The notes: generated by a model not told the origin, from the sequence alone. DNA of 64,000 nucleotides from an uncultured Paracoccus sp. (GCF_947496875.1 NZ_CANMEH010000009.1:1-64000), one strand, 5' to 3'; shown: positions 1 to 9,302, counted from the first letter of the stretch. A program made the numbers and translations.

Positions 1-50
1 TCATCCGTGGGCGTCAGGGGGAATGCAGAGAGGCCGGTGAACAGGCTCAT
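1..50 (-). CDS. DapA-family lyase/synthase, N-terminal fragment (runs off left edge)
   Basis: Only the first 16 codons are inside the window; the gene continues past base 1. The peptide begins MSLFTGLSAFPLTPTD, which matches the N-terminus of the dihydrodipicolinate synthase/N-acetylneuraminate lyase (TIM-barrel, Schiff-base aldolase) family as I remember it. The ATG at base 50 is preceded by GGAAAG at a suitable distance. The substrate cannot be judged from this fragment. It is transcribed in the same direction as the ArsR–rhodanese gene that ends about 125 bases upstream of it. Confidence 0.55.
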   Translation of the reverse strand, partial: MSLFTGLSAFPLTPTD

Positions 51-175
51 CGAACAGCTTTCCTATTCTGGCAAATGGCAGTTCTGCACACCGTCCTGCC
101 ATCTGGCATGATGTGCAATCACTGCCGCTAGCACGAGGGGATCTGATCAGGCATCGTCACGAAAGTCCCGCCGGC

Positions 176-841
176 TTACTGCACAGCGGTCAGCACCGGT
201 CTTCCCTCCTCGCGCCACTCCGGCAAACCGCCCTCCAGCCGCCGCGCGTTGAGGCCGTGGCGGCGCAGGGTGGCGACGGCCTGGTGGGCGTAGACGCAGT
301 ACGGACCGCGGCAATAGGCGACGATCTCGGCGTCCGGCGCGAGCGTCGAGAGGAGCCGGTCCAGCTCCGTCGGGGTGGCGTTCAGCGCGCCGGGAATGTG
401 GCCCGCCGCGTATTCGTCGGCAGGCCGGACATCGAGCACGGTGACGGAGCCTTCCGCGAGCCGCGCGGCGAGCTCCGCGCGGCTGACGGGTTCGGGGGCG
501 TCCTCGCCGCCTGAAAGCCCGCGCAGGATGCGCTCGACCTGCGCGAGGTTCCGTTCGGCGACGACGCGGAGCAGGTCCATCAACGTGAGCGTCCTGGCGT
601 CGGTCAGACGATAGATCACTGCCTTGCCATCGCGGCGGCTGGTGACGAGGCCCGAGCGACGCAACTGCTGCAGGTGCTGCGAGCAATTGGCGACGGTGAG
701 GCCGGTCTTTTCGGCCAGCGCCTCCACGCCGCGTTCACCCTGCGCGAGCTGTTCGAGGAGCGACAGCCGGGCCGGAGCCGACAGGGCACGGGCGACGAGG
801 GCGTACTCCTCGAGGAGGAATGTCTTCGGGCTGATTGACAC
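176..841 (-). CDS. ArsR-family regulator fused to a rhodanese domain
   Basis: This 221-residue protein has an ArsR-type winged helix (about residues 10–95, with the recognition-helix stretch LTVANCSQHLQQLRRSGLV) followed by a rhodanese domain (about 115–215). The rhodanese loop reads CRGPYC, so the sulfur-accepting cysteine is present. ArsR–rhodanese fusions are known in proteobacteria. By analogy with the ArsR-type persulfide sensors BigR/SqrR it probably senses sulfane sulfur and represses the divergent sulfurtransferase operon; that role is inferred. The start is GTG with GGAG about 10 bases upstream. A near-perfect inverted repeat lies just upstream at 862–887. Confidence 0.88.
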   Translation of the reverse strand: MSISPKTFLLEEYALVARALSAPARLSLLEQLAQGERGVEALAEKTGLTVANCSQHLQQLRRSGLVTSRRDGKAVIYRLTDARTLTLMDLLRVVAERNLAQVERILRGLSGGEDAPEPVSRAELAARLAEGSVTVLDVRPADEYAAGHIPGALNATPTELDRLLSTLAPDAEIVAYCRGPYCVYAHQAVATLRRHGLNARRLEGGLPEWREEGRPVLTAVQ

Positions 842-861
842 GGAGCGTCTCCGGACGAAAG

Positions 862-887
862 ATCATTCAAGGGAAAGATTGAAGGAT
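862..887. promoter_or_regulatory. Candidate ArsR–rhodanese operator (inverted repeat)
   Basis: ATCATTCAA and TTGAAGGAT flank an 8-base spacer; 8 of 9 positions are complementary. The site is 20 bases upstream of the regulator start and lies between it and the divergent sulfurtransferase operon. This is the placement expected of an autoregulatory ArsR operator. Binding is inferred from symmetry and position only. Confidence 0.5.
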
Positions 888-1061
888 AGTGATTCTGTCA
901 TGGTCCACAACCCGCAAGCCATGTCCGAGACGATCCTGGCAACCGAAACAGACGTTCAGACTTGCCGCGTTCCGATGTCTTACCGGGGGACCGCGCCGCT
1001 GCACAGGCGGACAAAGAATGGCCTGGCCGGTCGTCACCGGACAACTCAACGGAGGAACATC

Positions 1062-1966
1062 ATGAAACACATCTACGCCACAGCACTTTCTGCCTTATGG
1101 CCAGCACCGCCTGGGCCGTGGACCTGCCGGGTCCGCTGGTCAGCACCGACTGGCTGGCGGAACATCAGGAAGAGGTGCTGGTCCTCGACGTGCGCAACGA
1201 TGACGCCAGCTTCCTCGAATCCGGCCACATCATCGGCGCGATCCCCCTGGACTTCCGCAAGGCGCGCGGCAGCGAAGACGAAGGCGGCGTCACGCTCGAC
1301 AGCATGAACCTGCCACCGGAAGAGTTCTCGGCGCTGATGCAATCGGTGGGCCTCGATCAGGACGAGCCGGTCGTGCTCACCCACCGCGGACGCGGGCCCG
1401 ACGATGTCGGCTACGCGGCCTACGTCTATTGGCAGCTGAAATACTACGGCCACGACAATGTGGCGCTGCTGGATGGCGGCACCGACCGCTGGATTGCCGA
1501 GGACCGCGAGTTCTGGGGTGAAGAGGAAGAGCCGGAGCCCGGCGACTTCGTTGCGGCCGAAGCGGATGACGCCGTCCACGCCACCACCGAGGACGTCAAG
1601 GCGATGGTGGATGACCCCGGCCAGGACGTGCTGGATGCGCGGTTCTTCAGTTTCTACGTCGGCATGGACAAGCGTGACACCATCCCGAAGGCCGGCCATA
1701 TCCCCACTGCCGCGCTGTTCCCCTTCGACGGCGTCTTCACGGCGGATCTGACGTTCCGCCCGACGGAACAACTTGACGCCGCGGCGACCGCCGTGGGGCT
1801 GGCAGCGGATCGTCCGGTCGCCGCCTATTGCAACACCGGCCATGTTTCCGCGATCTCCTGGTTCGTGCTCAGCGAATTGCTCGGTTATCAGGGCGCCTCG
1901 CTCTATGACGGCTCGATGCTGGCCTGGGCCAAGCACGATCTTCCGACCGAGACCGCGCTGAAATAG
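1062..1966 (+). CDS. Exported multidomain rhodanese/thiosulfate sulfurtransferase, frame break in signal peptide
   Basis: The protein is a tandem-rhodanese sulfurtransferase. The C-terminal loop YCNTGHVS carries the catalytic cysteine. The first domain has THRGRG at the equivalent place and looks non-catalytic. An ATG at 1062 with a strong GGAGG (1051–1055) opens MKHIYATALSAL, clearly a signal peptide, but this is not in frame with the rest. The remainder (MASTAWAVDLPGPLV...) is read in the next frame from 1097. One inserted base near 1090–1097 would give a continuous export signal ending at the AWA site. The ATG at 1097 could be used directly, but has no ribosome site and would leave the product cytoplasmic. 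The gene heads a group with the MFS and DsrE genes, 3 bases before the MFS start. Confidence 0.8.
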
Positions 1967-1969
1967 CCG

Positions 1970-3296
1970 ATGGCGGATACCCCTGACAGCGGCCGGTCGA
2001 ACCCCCCGCTGCGTCGTGGCATCCGCGAGAACTGGCAACAGGTGGCCCACCAACTCGTCCAGGTGCTGCTGGTGGGCTTCGCCATCGGCATGACGCGCAC
2101 GGTGGTGCCGGCGATGGCCGAAAGCGAGTTCGGGCTGGAGCGCGGCTCGTTCCTGCTGCTGGCCTCCTTCGTGGTGGCGTTCGGTGCGGTGAAGGCGGTG
2201 ATGAACTTCGTCGCCGGCCGCTGGTCCGAGCGGGTCGGACGCAAGCGGGTGCTGTTCTGGGGCTGGATCGTGGCGCTGCCGATCCCGGTGATGATCTGGT
2301 ACGCGCCGGACTGGAGCTGGATCGTCGGCGACCGTGCTGCTCGGCGTCAACCAGGGCCTCTGCTGGTCGATGACGCAGACCGCGAAGCTCGACATCACGA
2401 AAGCCGAGGAACGCGGCCTGACCATGGGGCTCAACGAGTTCTCGGGTTATGTCGGCGTCGCGATCGCGGGCATCCTCACCGCCTACGCCGCCGAATGGCT
2501 GGGGGCGCGGACCGGGCTTCTTGTGTTCGGCATGGCCGTGGTCCTGCTGGCGCTGCTGCTCACTGTGGTTTGGGTCAAGGACACGCTGCCCTGGGCCAAG
2601 GCCGAGACGGCCGCCCACAAGGCCGCCCCGCCCAAGAACCCGCCGCGCTACCCGCAGGGCGTGTCCGAACACCCCGGCACGGGCGAGGTGTTCGCGCTGA
2701 TGAGCTGGCGCGACCGGCGTCTCTTCGCAATATCCCAGGCGGGGCTCGTCGAGAAGTTCGTCGATGCCCTCGTCTGGGCGCTGTTCCCCGTCTTTCTCGT
2801 GGGCCAGGGCGCGAGCCTGACCGAGGTCGGCTGGATCGTCGGCGTCTACGGCTTCGTCTGGGGCGGCGCGCAGCTCGCCACGGGGCGGCTCTCGGACCAT
2901 GTCGGCCGGTTCTGGCCCAACGTGCTCGGCATGTGGATCTGCGGCGCAGGCGTGGCGATGGCGGTGCTGGGCGCCGGCACGCTCTGGTGGTCGGTCTCGG
3001 CCGGGGTGGCGGGCTTCGGCATGGCGCTGCTCTACCCGAACCTTTCGGCGGCGGTGGCCGACATCACCCCGCCCGCCTGGCGCGGCTCGGCGATCGGCAT
3101 CTACCGCTTCTGGCGCGACCTCGGCTACGCGATCGGCGCGCTGGGCCTTGGTCTCGCCGCGACCATGACGGGCGCGGCCGAAGCTGCCTTCTGGTTCGTC
3201 GCGATCGCGATGTTCCTGTCCGGCGCCGTGCTGTTCTGGCTCGGCGAGGAAACCCATCCGCGCCTCAACCCGGTCCGCGAAAGAGCACCCGCATGA
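1970..3296 (+). pseudogene. MFS transporter, frameshifted
   Basis: This is a 12-helix major facilitator permease read in two frames. The N-terminal half (from ATG 1970, MADTPDSGRS...) has the conserved loop GRWSERVGRKR and stays open to about 2325. The C-terminal half continues in the next frame from about 2328 (TVLLGVNQGLCWSM...) to 3296. Removing one G in the 2326–2329 GGCG stretch joins them smoothly as ...WSWIVATVLLGVNQG. I read this as a +1 insertion, either a real lesion or an assembly error. It lies between a rhodanese and a DsrE-like gene and overlaps the latter by 4 bases (ATGA), so it may export or import a sulfur oxyanion; the substrate is unknown. Confidence 0.82.
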
Positions 3297-3646
3297 AACA
3301 CCTGATCCTGCTGAACGACCCGCCCTATGGCACCGACCGCAGCTTCAACGGCCTGCGCATGGCCCACGCGCTGGCCAAGCACGACCCGGAGGCCGAGATC
3401 ACCGTCTTCCTGATATCCGATGCGGTGCTCTGCGCCAAGACGGGGCAGAAGACGCCGGACGGCTACTACAACCTCGAACGCATGGTCCGTCGCGTCCTGT
3501 CAGCAAACGGGCGGGTCCTGATGTGCGGGACGTGCATGGACGCGCGCGGTCTGACCGAGGCCGACATGCTCGAGGGGGCCACCCGCTCGACCATGGACGA
3601 ACTCGCGCAAGCTGTGCTGGCAGCGGACAAGGTCCTGGTGTTCTGA
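3293..3646 (+). CDS. DsrE-family sulfur-relay-like protein
   Basis: This 117-residue single-domain protein resembles the DsrE/DsrF-like fold (MKHLILLNDPPYGTDRSFNG start, then a Rossmann-like alternation). It has three candidate sulfur-binding cysteines: one in LCAKTGQ and two in MCGTCMDARG. DsrE-like proteins accept sulfur from rhodaneses. Its ATG overlaps the end of the MFS gene, so the two are translationally coupled. With the rhodanese and the ArsR–rhodanese regulator, this points to cytoplasmic sulfane-sulfur handling. The exact partner is not visible. Confidence 0.85.
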   Translation: MKHLILLNDPPYGTDRSFNGLRMAHALAKHDPEAEITVFLISDAVLCAKTGQKTPDGYYNLERMVRRVLSANGRVLMCGTCMDARGLTEADMLEGATRSTMDELAQAVLAADKVLVF

Positions 3647-4057
3647 GGACGGGAATGCTGAGGCTCGCCCGCCTTCGCGGCGCGCCAGGTAGTTCACACC
3701 TGACCGTGGTGCGCGACACCGGGCCTGATGACGTAAACGCACGGATCATGCCGGAAACGCCACGACAGGCGGGCGGCACGCTGAAAGGTGCCCTGCCGCC
3801 GATCGAGCGCCTCTGTCACGCCGCCGCTGCCGGACGTCGCCCCGGGCTCAGGGGCAGGTCACCTCCGGGAAGCCCAAGGCGCTTCACATTGGCAGTTCAG
3901 CCATGGGCGACGTGCCCGATCAGCACTTGTCGCTTACGCTCGGGCGGCTTGTCCCCGGGCTGCGGGAGAATGGCAGCAGCTGCTCGTCGGCCAGCAGAAG
4001 TGCCCGCCCATTCCGCGCTCGCGGTTTCGCGATCTGAAGCGCGCAGCAGGCATTGCG
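3647..4057. other. Gene-free stretch between two convergent units
   Basis: This 411-base interval separates the DsrE gene (plus) from the molybdoenzyme gene (minus). Open frames cross it on both strands, but their translations are arginine/alanine/proline-rich and show no family features, as expected for non-coding high-GC DNA. I see no tRNA, no convincing terminator and no recognisable gene remnant. Confidence 0.6.
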
Positions 4058-6394
4058 TTAAGCAGGTCGATCGGCCCTCGCGGAAGGCTGATCCGGGGCG
4101 CGCCCGTCTCCTAAAACGCGGTGGTAGATGCGCAGATCCGGAATGTCCCGCGCAGTTTCGACCTGCACGAGGCAACTGTGCGCAATCGGACCCTGCGCCA
4201 GTTTCGACGTACCCTTGTCGAGCGTCAGTGTGTTCGGATTGCCATGCAGGCAGGTTTCACCGTCCGGGTCATACCAAGCCCCCGTGGCAATCTGGATCAC
4301 GCCGGGCCGGATTGAGTCACTGATCCGCAGGCCTGCGAGACAAGCGCCGCGGGCGTTGAAGATGCGAACGATCTGACCCTCTTTAAGGCCGCGGGCGCTT
4401 GCATCAGCGGGATGCATCAGGACCGGCTCACGATCCTGGATACGTTCGGCGCGACTTACCGGCCCATGATCCATCTGCGAGTGCAGCTTGGTCTTGGGCT
4501 GGTTGGAGATCATGTGCAGCATTGTGTGCGCTCCGGTCTTCCCAAGCCATTCTGCAGGCTCCAGCCAGACAGGGTGACCGGGGCAATCCTCATAGCCGAA
4601 GCCTGCAATCGTTTCGGAGAAGATCTCGATCTTGCCGCTCGGCGTCTTCAAGGGATGACGCTTAGGATACCCGCGGAATTGCTCCAGCAGAATCGTCCGT
4701 CGCTCGGGCGCAGGCACACGAGTCCAGCCTTTCTGCTGTAGTTCTTCGAAGGAAGGCAGATCTATGCCCTGCCCTGCGGCCTTCTCGCGCGACAGGTCGT
4801 AAAGCCGGCGCACCCAATCCTCGGCGCTGTGGCCTTCGGAGAAGGCCTCCTCCACGCCAAGATGGGCGGCGATGCCTTTGAGGATCGTGTGATCGTCGCG
4901 TGCTTCGCCCACGGGTTCGACAGCGCGGTCCATGATCGTTACGTATGGGTCCTTGGGCGACATCGCGATATCGTTGCGTTCCAGGGACGTGGTGCACGGC
5001 AGCACGATATCGGCATGCCGTGCCAGACTGTTCCAGCACCAGTCGTTCACGATCACCGTGTCCGGCTTTGCCCAGGCACGACGCAGCCGATTGAGGTCCT
5101 GGTGGTGATGGAAAGGATTCCCGCCAGCCCACCAGACCAAACGCACATCCGGATAAGTGAGTTTCTGCCCGTTGTAGTCGACGCTGCCTCCCGGATTTTC
5201 CAGCATGTCGGTGATGCGCGCTACAGGGATGAAGCTGCGTACGGGGTTCCGGCCCTGAGGGAGCGCGGCATAAGGCACGATGCGTCGCTCCAGCCCGTTG
5301 TTGTTCATGGCCGAATACCCGAAGCCGAAGCCGCCGCCGGGCAGGCCGATCTGGCCCAGCATCGCGGCCAGGGTGATTGCCGCCCAATAGGGCTGTTCCC
5401 CGTGATCCTGCCGGGTCAGGGAATAGGACATCGAAATCATCGTGCGCTTCCGTGCCATCTCGCGGGCAAGCGCACGCAGTCGCTCGGCCGGCACTTCGCA
5501 TATCGCAGCCGTCCATTCGGCGGTCTTTGGCGTGCCATCCATCTCGCCGTGAAGGTAGTCGGCGAAGCGATCGAAGCCGACCGTGTGACTGTCGAGAAAG
5601 CCCCGGTCATGCAGGCCTTCCTCCAACAGCACATGCGCAAGACCCAGCATCATCGCCACGTCGGTCGACGGCCGCAGAGCCAGCCATTCTGCGTCCAACT
5701 CCTCGAGCATATCCGACCGCAACGGGGAAATGTTCACGAAGCGTGTTCCATTCGAATGCGCAGCCAGCATACCCCCGCGCTGCACATGCGCGCCTGTTCC
5801 TCCCTGACCGATCTGCCCGTTGGAGACGGGCAATCCGCCGAAGGCCACGAACAGCTCGCAGCTCTCGGCGAGCGCCTCCCAAGAGGTAGCGCGCTCCAGC
5901 TGTTCGAAGAAATCGCCCAGAACGTGCGGCACCACCACCTCAGCTGCGGCGAAGCTGTAGGTATTGACCGAATAGGAAAAGCCGCCGATGCAGTTGAGGA
6001 ACCGCTTCAACTGGCTTTGCGCGTGATGGAACCGTCCAGCGCTCGCCCAGCCGTAGCTACCGGCAAATATGGCCTCGTTGCCGTACTCGGCGCGGACCCG
6101 GACCAATTCGGCGGCGACGCGCCGTTTCGCCTCGTCCCAGCTGACCGGTACGAACTCATCCGACCCCCGTCGATCGCCATGGCTGCCGGGCCCATGTTCC
6201 AGCCAACTGCGCCGTATCGCAGGACGGGTGATCCGCAGGTCGTCGTCAAGCACGTCCACGATGCCGTGACCGATGGGCGACGGGTCGGCGTTCTCCTCGA
6301 AATCGCGCAGCCCCGTGACACGGCCGTCTTCCGTCTGCACCCAATAGGTACCCCAATGGCTGTTCGTCAGCAGGTCGCGGGTGTGATCTCTCAT
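4058..6394 (-). CDS. bisC: Molybdopterin S-/N-oxide reductase, BisC/TorA family
   Basis: This 778-residue protein is a DMSO-reductase-family molybdenum enzyme of the biotin/methionine sulfoxide reductase type. It lacks an N-terminal Cys iron–sulfur motif. The likely molybdenum ligand is Ser118 in SYGWASAGRFHHA, the position of the active-site serine in DMSO reductases. Further family features are WWAGGNPFHHHQD (MGD binding), the VLPCTTSLERND segment and the C-terminal ATGAWYDP block. There is no Tat signal, so it should be cytoplasmic like BisC. It starts 29 bases after the TetR gene on the same strand, suggesting a tetR–bisC operon. The substrate could be biotin sulfoxide, methionine sulfoxide, TMAO or another S-/N-oxide. 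Confidence 0.88.
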   Translation of the reverse strand: MRDHTRDLLTNSHWGTYWVQTEDGRVTGLRDFEENADPSPIGHGIVDVLDDDLRITRPAIRRSWLEHGPGSHGDRRGSDEFVPVSWDEAKRRVAAELVRVRAEYGNEAIFAGSYGWASAGRFHHAQSQLKRFLNCIGGFSYSVNTYSFAAAEVVVPHVLGDFFEQLERATSWEALAESCELFVAFGGLPVSNGQIGQGGTGAHVQRGGMLAAHSNGTRFVNISPLRSDMLEELDAEWLALRPSTDVAMMLGLAHVLLEEGLHDRGFLDSHTVGFDRFADYLHGEMDGTPKTAEWTAAICEVPAERLRALAREMARKRTMISMSYSLTRQDHGEQPYWAAITLAAMLGQIGLPGGGFGFGYSAMNNNGLERRIVPYAALPQGRNPVRSFIPVARITDMLENPGGSVDYNGQKLTYPDVRLVWWAGGNPFHHHQDLNRLRRAWAKPDTVIVNDWCWNSLARHADIVLPCTTSLERNDIAMSPKDPYVTIMDRAVEPVGEARDDHTILKGIAAHLGVEEAFSEGHSAEDWVRRLYDLSREKAAGQGIDLPSFEELQQKGWTRVPAPERRTILLEQFRGYPKRHPLKTPSGKIEIFSETIAGFGYEDCPGHPVWLEPAEWLGKTGAHTMLHMISNQPKTKLHSQMDHGPVSRAERIQDREPVLMHPADASARGLKEGQIVRIFNARGACLAGLRISDSIRPGVIQIATGAWYDPDGETCLHGNPNTLTLDKGTSKLAQGPIAHSCLVQVETARDIPDLRIYHRVLGDGRAPDQPSARADRPA

Positions 6395-6423
6395 GTGAAA
6401 GCGCTCCTTGATGGGATCGGGTT

Positions 6424-7209
6424 TCAGGCCGTCGGGCTTGAATGTCTGGCAAGGTCTGCAGGTTCTGCCAGACAGGCTGACAGAACCATGTGCTGCACCG
6501 CGGCAACATAGGTGTCGATCGCCACCTGACGGCGGCGATACTTGGCACGCTTGACATACCAGTCCTGCAGCAGCGGCTTGATGAGGGCAGCCATCAGCGG
6601 AGAGGTGTCGGACCGGAACACGCCCCTGGCGATCCCCTCATTGATCGCGGCGGCAAGGTAGCTTTCGGTCAGTTCCTCACTCCTGATGGCCTTGCGCCGT
6701 TCAGCCGGTGGGAAGTTCTTGGCTTCCATGAACGCGAAGACGAACCAGGGCTGCATCGCCTCGGTCATGCGCACATGCGCCTCGATCAGCCAGCGTAGAT
6801 GCGCGGCGGGATCGGTGCCCAACGCCGCGGGAGGAGCGGACAGAACGCGCTCGACCTTCGCCGTGACCTCGGACAGGATCATTTCCAGCAGCGAGTTCTT
6901 GCTGTCGAAATAGGCATACAGCCCACCCATCGACACACCCGATGCCCGCGACAGATCGCGCAGCGACATCCTTTGAAAGCCCTTGCTGTTCGACAATTCA
7001 AGCGCCGCGAGGATGATGACGCTCAGCTTGCGGAGGGCCACCTCGGTTTTCTGCACGCGAACCGTGTCACGGTGGCGGTCGAGCATGGACCGGCAGAGTG
7101 ACTCGGTCGTCAGATCCTCGTAGTTCAGCACCTGAGCGGTTCCTTCTGCCTTGCGGTGATGGACCTGGGACAATGACACAGGGAGTGCTTGCCCGAGTTC
7201 ACTTTCCAC
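6424..7209 (-). CDS. TetR/AcrR-family regulator
   Basis: The N-terminal TetR helix-turn-helix reads LRDLSRASGVSMGGLYAYFDSKNSLL, followed by an all-helical ligand domain. The frame is open from a GTG at 7209 (261 residues), but the first ~40 residues look atypical. The ATG at 7086 (MLDRHRDTVRV) gives 220 residues, closer to the usual TetR length, though neither start has a strong ribosome site. It probably controls both the downstream bisC gene and the divergent TRAP operon through the palindrome at 7224–7237. The ligand is unknown. Confidence 0.85.
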   Translation of the reverse strand: MESELGQALPVSLSQVHHRKAEGTAQVLNYEDLTTESLCRSMLDRHRDTVRVQKTEVALRKLSVIILAALELSNSKGFQRMSLRDLSRASGVSMGGLYAYFDSKNSLLEMILSEVTAKVERVLSAPPAALGTDPAAHLRWLIEAHVRMTEAMQPWFVFAFMEAKNFPPAERRKAIRSEELTESYLAAAINEGIARGVFRSDTSPLMAALIKPLLQDWYVKRAKYRRRQVAIDTYVAAVQHMVLSACLAEPADLARHSSPTA

Positions 7210-7223
7210 TCTAGCCTATCTAA

Positions 7224-7237
7224 CGAGCACTCGCTCG
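7224..7237. promoter_or_regulatory. Candidate TetR operator
   Basis: CGAGC-N4-GCTCG is a perfect 5-base inverted repeat 15 bases upstream of the longest tetR start, in the divergent tetR–bisC/dctQ intergenic region. Short palindromes of this form are typical TetR-family sites. The assignment rests on symmetry and location. Confidence 0.45.
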
Positions 7238-7491
7238 AAAATAGGTTCTGAAGTAGCGGAGGGCTTTGACGACCCTGACAACTCCACCACGCCGGGCGCA
7301 TTTCACGATCTGCGCCAGAGCCAAGGCCCCCTCCCGGTGTTCCTTTCTGCAACATTCTCCCTCGGCCACCCGGCTTGGCACCGCGTCGCCAGCGTCGTGC
7401 CTCGTGACACCATAGCTTCGGCAGGCGCGTCGCGTTCGCGCCCGGCCCGAAGGCCCGTCGATCGCGCGAGCAACAAACCACGGAACAGGAC

Positions 7492-8010
7492 ATGATCTTC
7501 TTGAGGCTGATTGACCGGATCAACATCGCCATCGGAAAGGGGGTCAGCTATCTGATCTGGGCCGGTATCGTCGTGCTGTGCTACGAGGTTGTGGCTCGCT
7601 ACGTTTTTGGCCAGCCCACGCTCTGGGCGCATGGGTACACGCAACGCATCTTCGGCGCGTATTTCGTGCTCGTCGGCGCCTATACGCTGATCAAGCGCGA
7701 TCACGTGCGGGTGGACATCCTGCTCAACACCCGCTCGCCGCGCGTGAACGCCGGGCTCGACCTGTTCAACTACGCCTTCCTGATCCTCTGGGGCGTGATC
7801 CTGACACGAGAGGGCTGGCTGTTCTTCGACGACGCCTGGTCCTTCAACGAACGTGACGACAGCGCGCTCGGCCATCCGATGTGGCCCATCAAGCTGGCGC
7901 TGTTCCTGGGGGCGGCGCTCATCACCATGCAGGGGATCGCCGAAGCTGTCCGGTCTCTTGTCCTGCTCATCAATCCCCAAGCCGACGTGAAGCGGAGCGA
8001 AGCTGCATGA
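7492..8010 (+). CDS. TRAP transporter small permease (DctQ family)
   Basis: This 172-residue membrane protein has about four hydrophobic helices and typical DctQ features: VVARYVFGQPTLWAHGY in helix 2–loop, RDHVRVDIL after it, and FDDAWSFNERDDSALGHPMWPIK near the C-terminus. It pairs with the large permease and the binding protein downstream to import an organic acid using an ion gradient. Its stop overlaps the large-permease start (ATGA), so the two are coupled. It is the first gene of the operon facing away from tetR–bisC. Confidence 0.9.
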   Translation: MIFLRLIDRINIAIGKGVSYLIWAGIVVLCYEVVARYVFGQPTLWAHGYTQRIFGAYFVLVGAYTLIKRDHVRVDILLNTRSPRVNAGLDLFNYAFLILWGVILTREGWLFFDDAWSFNERDDSALGHPMWPIKLALFLGAALITMQGIAEAVRSLVLLINPQADVKRSEAA

Positions 8011-9302
8011 GCCCTGAACTTCTGACCATCGGCATGTTCGGCCTCGTGCTGTTCGCGATCATCACCGGCGTATCCCTGTCCTTCGCGATGGGCGGCACGG
8101 CCGTTATCTTCGGCGCGCTCATGTTCGGGCCGAACGGGATGTATTCCATCGTGACCACGCTGTTCGGCAACATGTGGTCCATCCTGCTGTCGGCGGTGCC
8201 GCTTTTCGTCTTCATCGGAGTCGCGTTGGCCAAGTCGCGCATCGCCAACGATCTCTACCACGCCTTCTATCTCTGGTCCGGTCGCACGCCCGGCGGGCTT
8301 CTGCTCGGCACCTCGGGCTTTGCCGCGACGCTTTCTGCAATGACGGGCAGTTGCGCGGCCTCCACTGTGACGACTGGGCTCGTGGGCATGCCCGCGATGG
8401 AGCAGCGCCATTACGATCGTGGCTTCGTTCTGGGCACGATCGGCGCCTCCGGCACGCTCGGGATCATGATTCCGCCCTCGATCACGCTGATCCTGATCGG
8501 GATGCAAACGGGTCAGTCAGTGGGGCGCCTTTTCATGGGCGGGCTGATCGCGGGCCTGCTGCTGCTCGCAATTTTCCTGCTTTACATCGGGATTCGTGCG
8601 CGGATCCACCCCGAACTGGCCCCGGGTGCCGACGTGCGCGCGCCGCTGTCCGAGCGCATGAGTGCACTGCGCTCCGTCATCCTGCCGCTCATGATCATCC
8701 TGTCGGTCCTGATCTCGATCTTCGGAGGCATCGCGACACCCACCGAGGCCGCCGCGCTGGGCGCTGCCGCGGTGGTCTTTTCCGTCGCCGTGCGCGGCGA
8801 ATTGAACCTGCAATACATCCGCGATGTCAGCCACGCGACGGCCACGATGACAGGCATGGTGATCTGGATCGTCTTCGGGGCTTCTGCCTTCATTGCGATC
8901 TATGGCGGTGGCGGCGGAACGGCCTTCATGACAGGTCTGCTGGCGGGCATGGACGTGCATCCGCTGGTGATGATCCTGATCATGCAGGCGATCACCCTGG
9001 TGCTGGGCATGTTCCTGGACCCGATCGGGATCATCCTGCTGGTGCTGCCGATCTTCTATCCCATTGTGGTGCAACTGGGCTTCGATCCGATCTGGTTCTG
9101 CATCCTGTTCCAGCTGAACCTCTGCATCGGCTACATCTCGCCGCCTTTCGGCTACAACCTGTTCTATCTGAAAAGCCTCAGCCCCGAGACGCCGATCACG
9201 GATATCTACCGCGCGGTGATGCCCTTCCTGTTGCTGATGCTTCTGACCGGCGCGCTGATCTTCACGTTCCCTGCCACAATCACCGCTTTCACGGCGATCT
9301 GA
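8007..9302 (+). CDS. TRAP transporter large permease (DctM family)
   Basis: This 431-residue integral membrane protein has about 12 helices and DctM motifs: AVPLFVFIGVALAKS, ASGTLGIMIPPSITLI, GGIATPTEAAALGA and the C-terminal GYISPPFGYNLFYLK. It forms the ion-coupled channel together with the DctQ partner it overlaps. The binding-protein gene follows 44 bases later with its own ribosome site. The substrate cannot be read from the permease. Confidence 0.93.
   Translation: MSPELLTIGMFGLVLFAIITGVSLSFAMGGTAVIFGALMFGPNGMYSIVTTLFGNMWSILLSAVPLFVFIGVALAKSRIANDLYHAFYLWSGRTPGGLLLGTSGFAATLSAMTGSCAASTVTTGLVGMPAMEQRHYDRGFVLGTIGASGTLGIMIPPSITLILIGMQTGQSVGRLFMGGLIAGLLLLAIFLLYIGIRARIHPELAPGADVRAPLSERMSALRSVILPLMIILSVLISIFGGIATPTEAAALGAAAVVFSVAVRGELNLQYIRDVSHATATMTGMVIWIVFGASAFIAIYGGGGGTAFMTGLLAGMDVHPLVMILIMQAITLVLGMFLDPIGIILLVLPIFYPIVVQLGFDPIWFCILFQLNLCIGYISPPFGYNLFYLKSLSPETPITDIYRAVMPFLLLMLLTGALIFTFPATITAFTAI

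Noticed and set aside
3523..4323. Open frame spanning the gap after the DsrE gene
   Set aside because: It overlaps the DsrE gene in another frame, and its translation is basic low-complexity sequence without a start context.
4829..6511. Long open frame opposite the bisC gene
   Set aside because: It is antisense to a complete molybdoenzyme and its translation has no family features; long antisense frames are common in GC-rich DNA.
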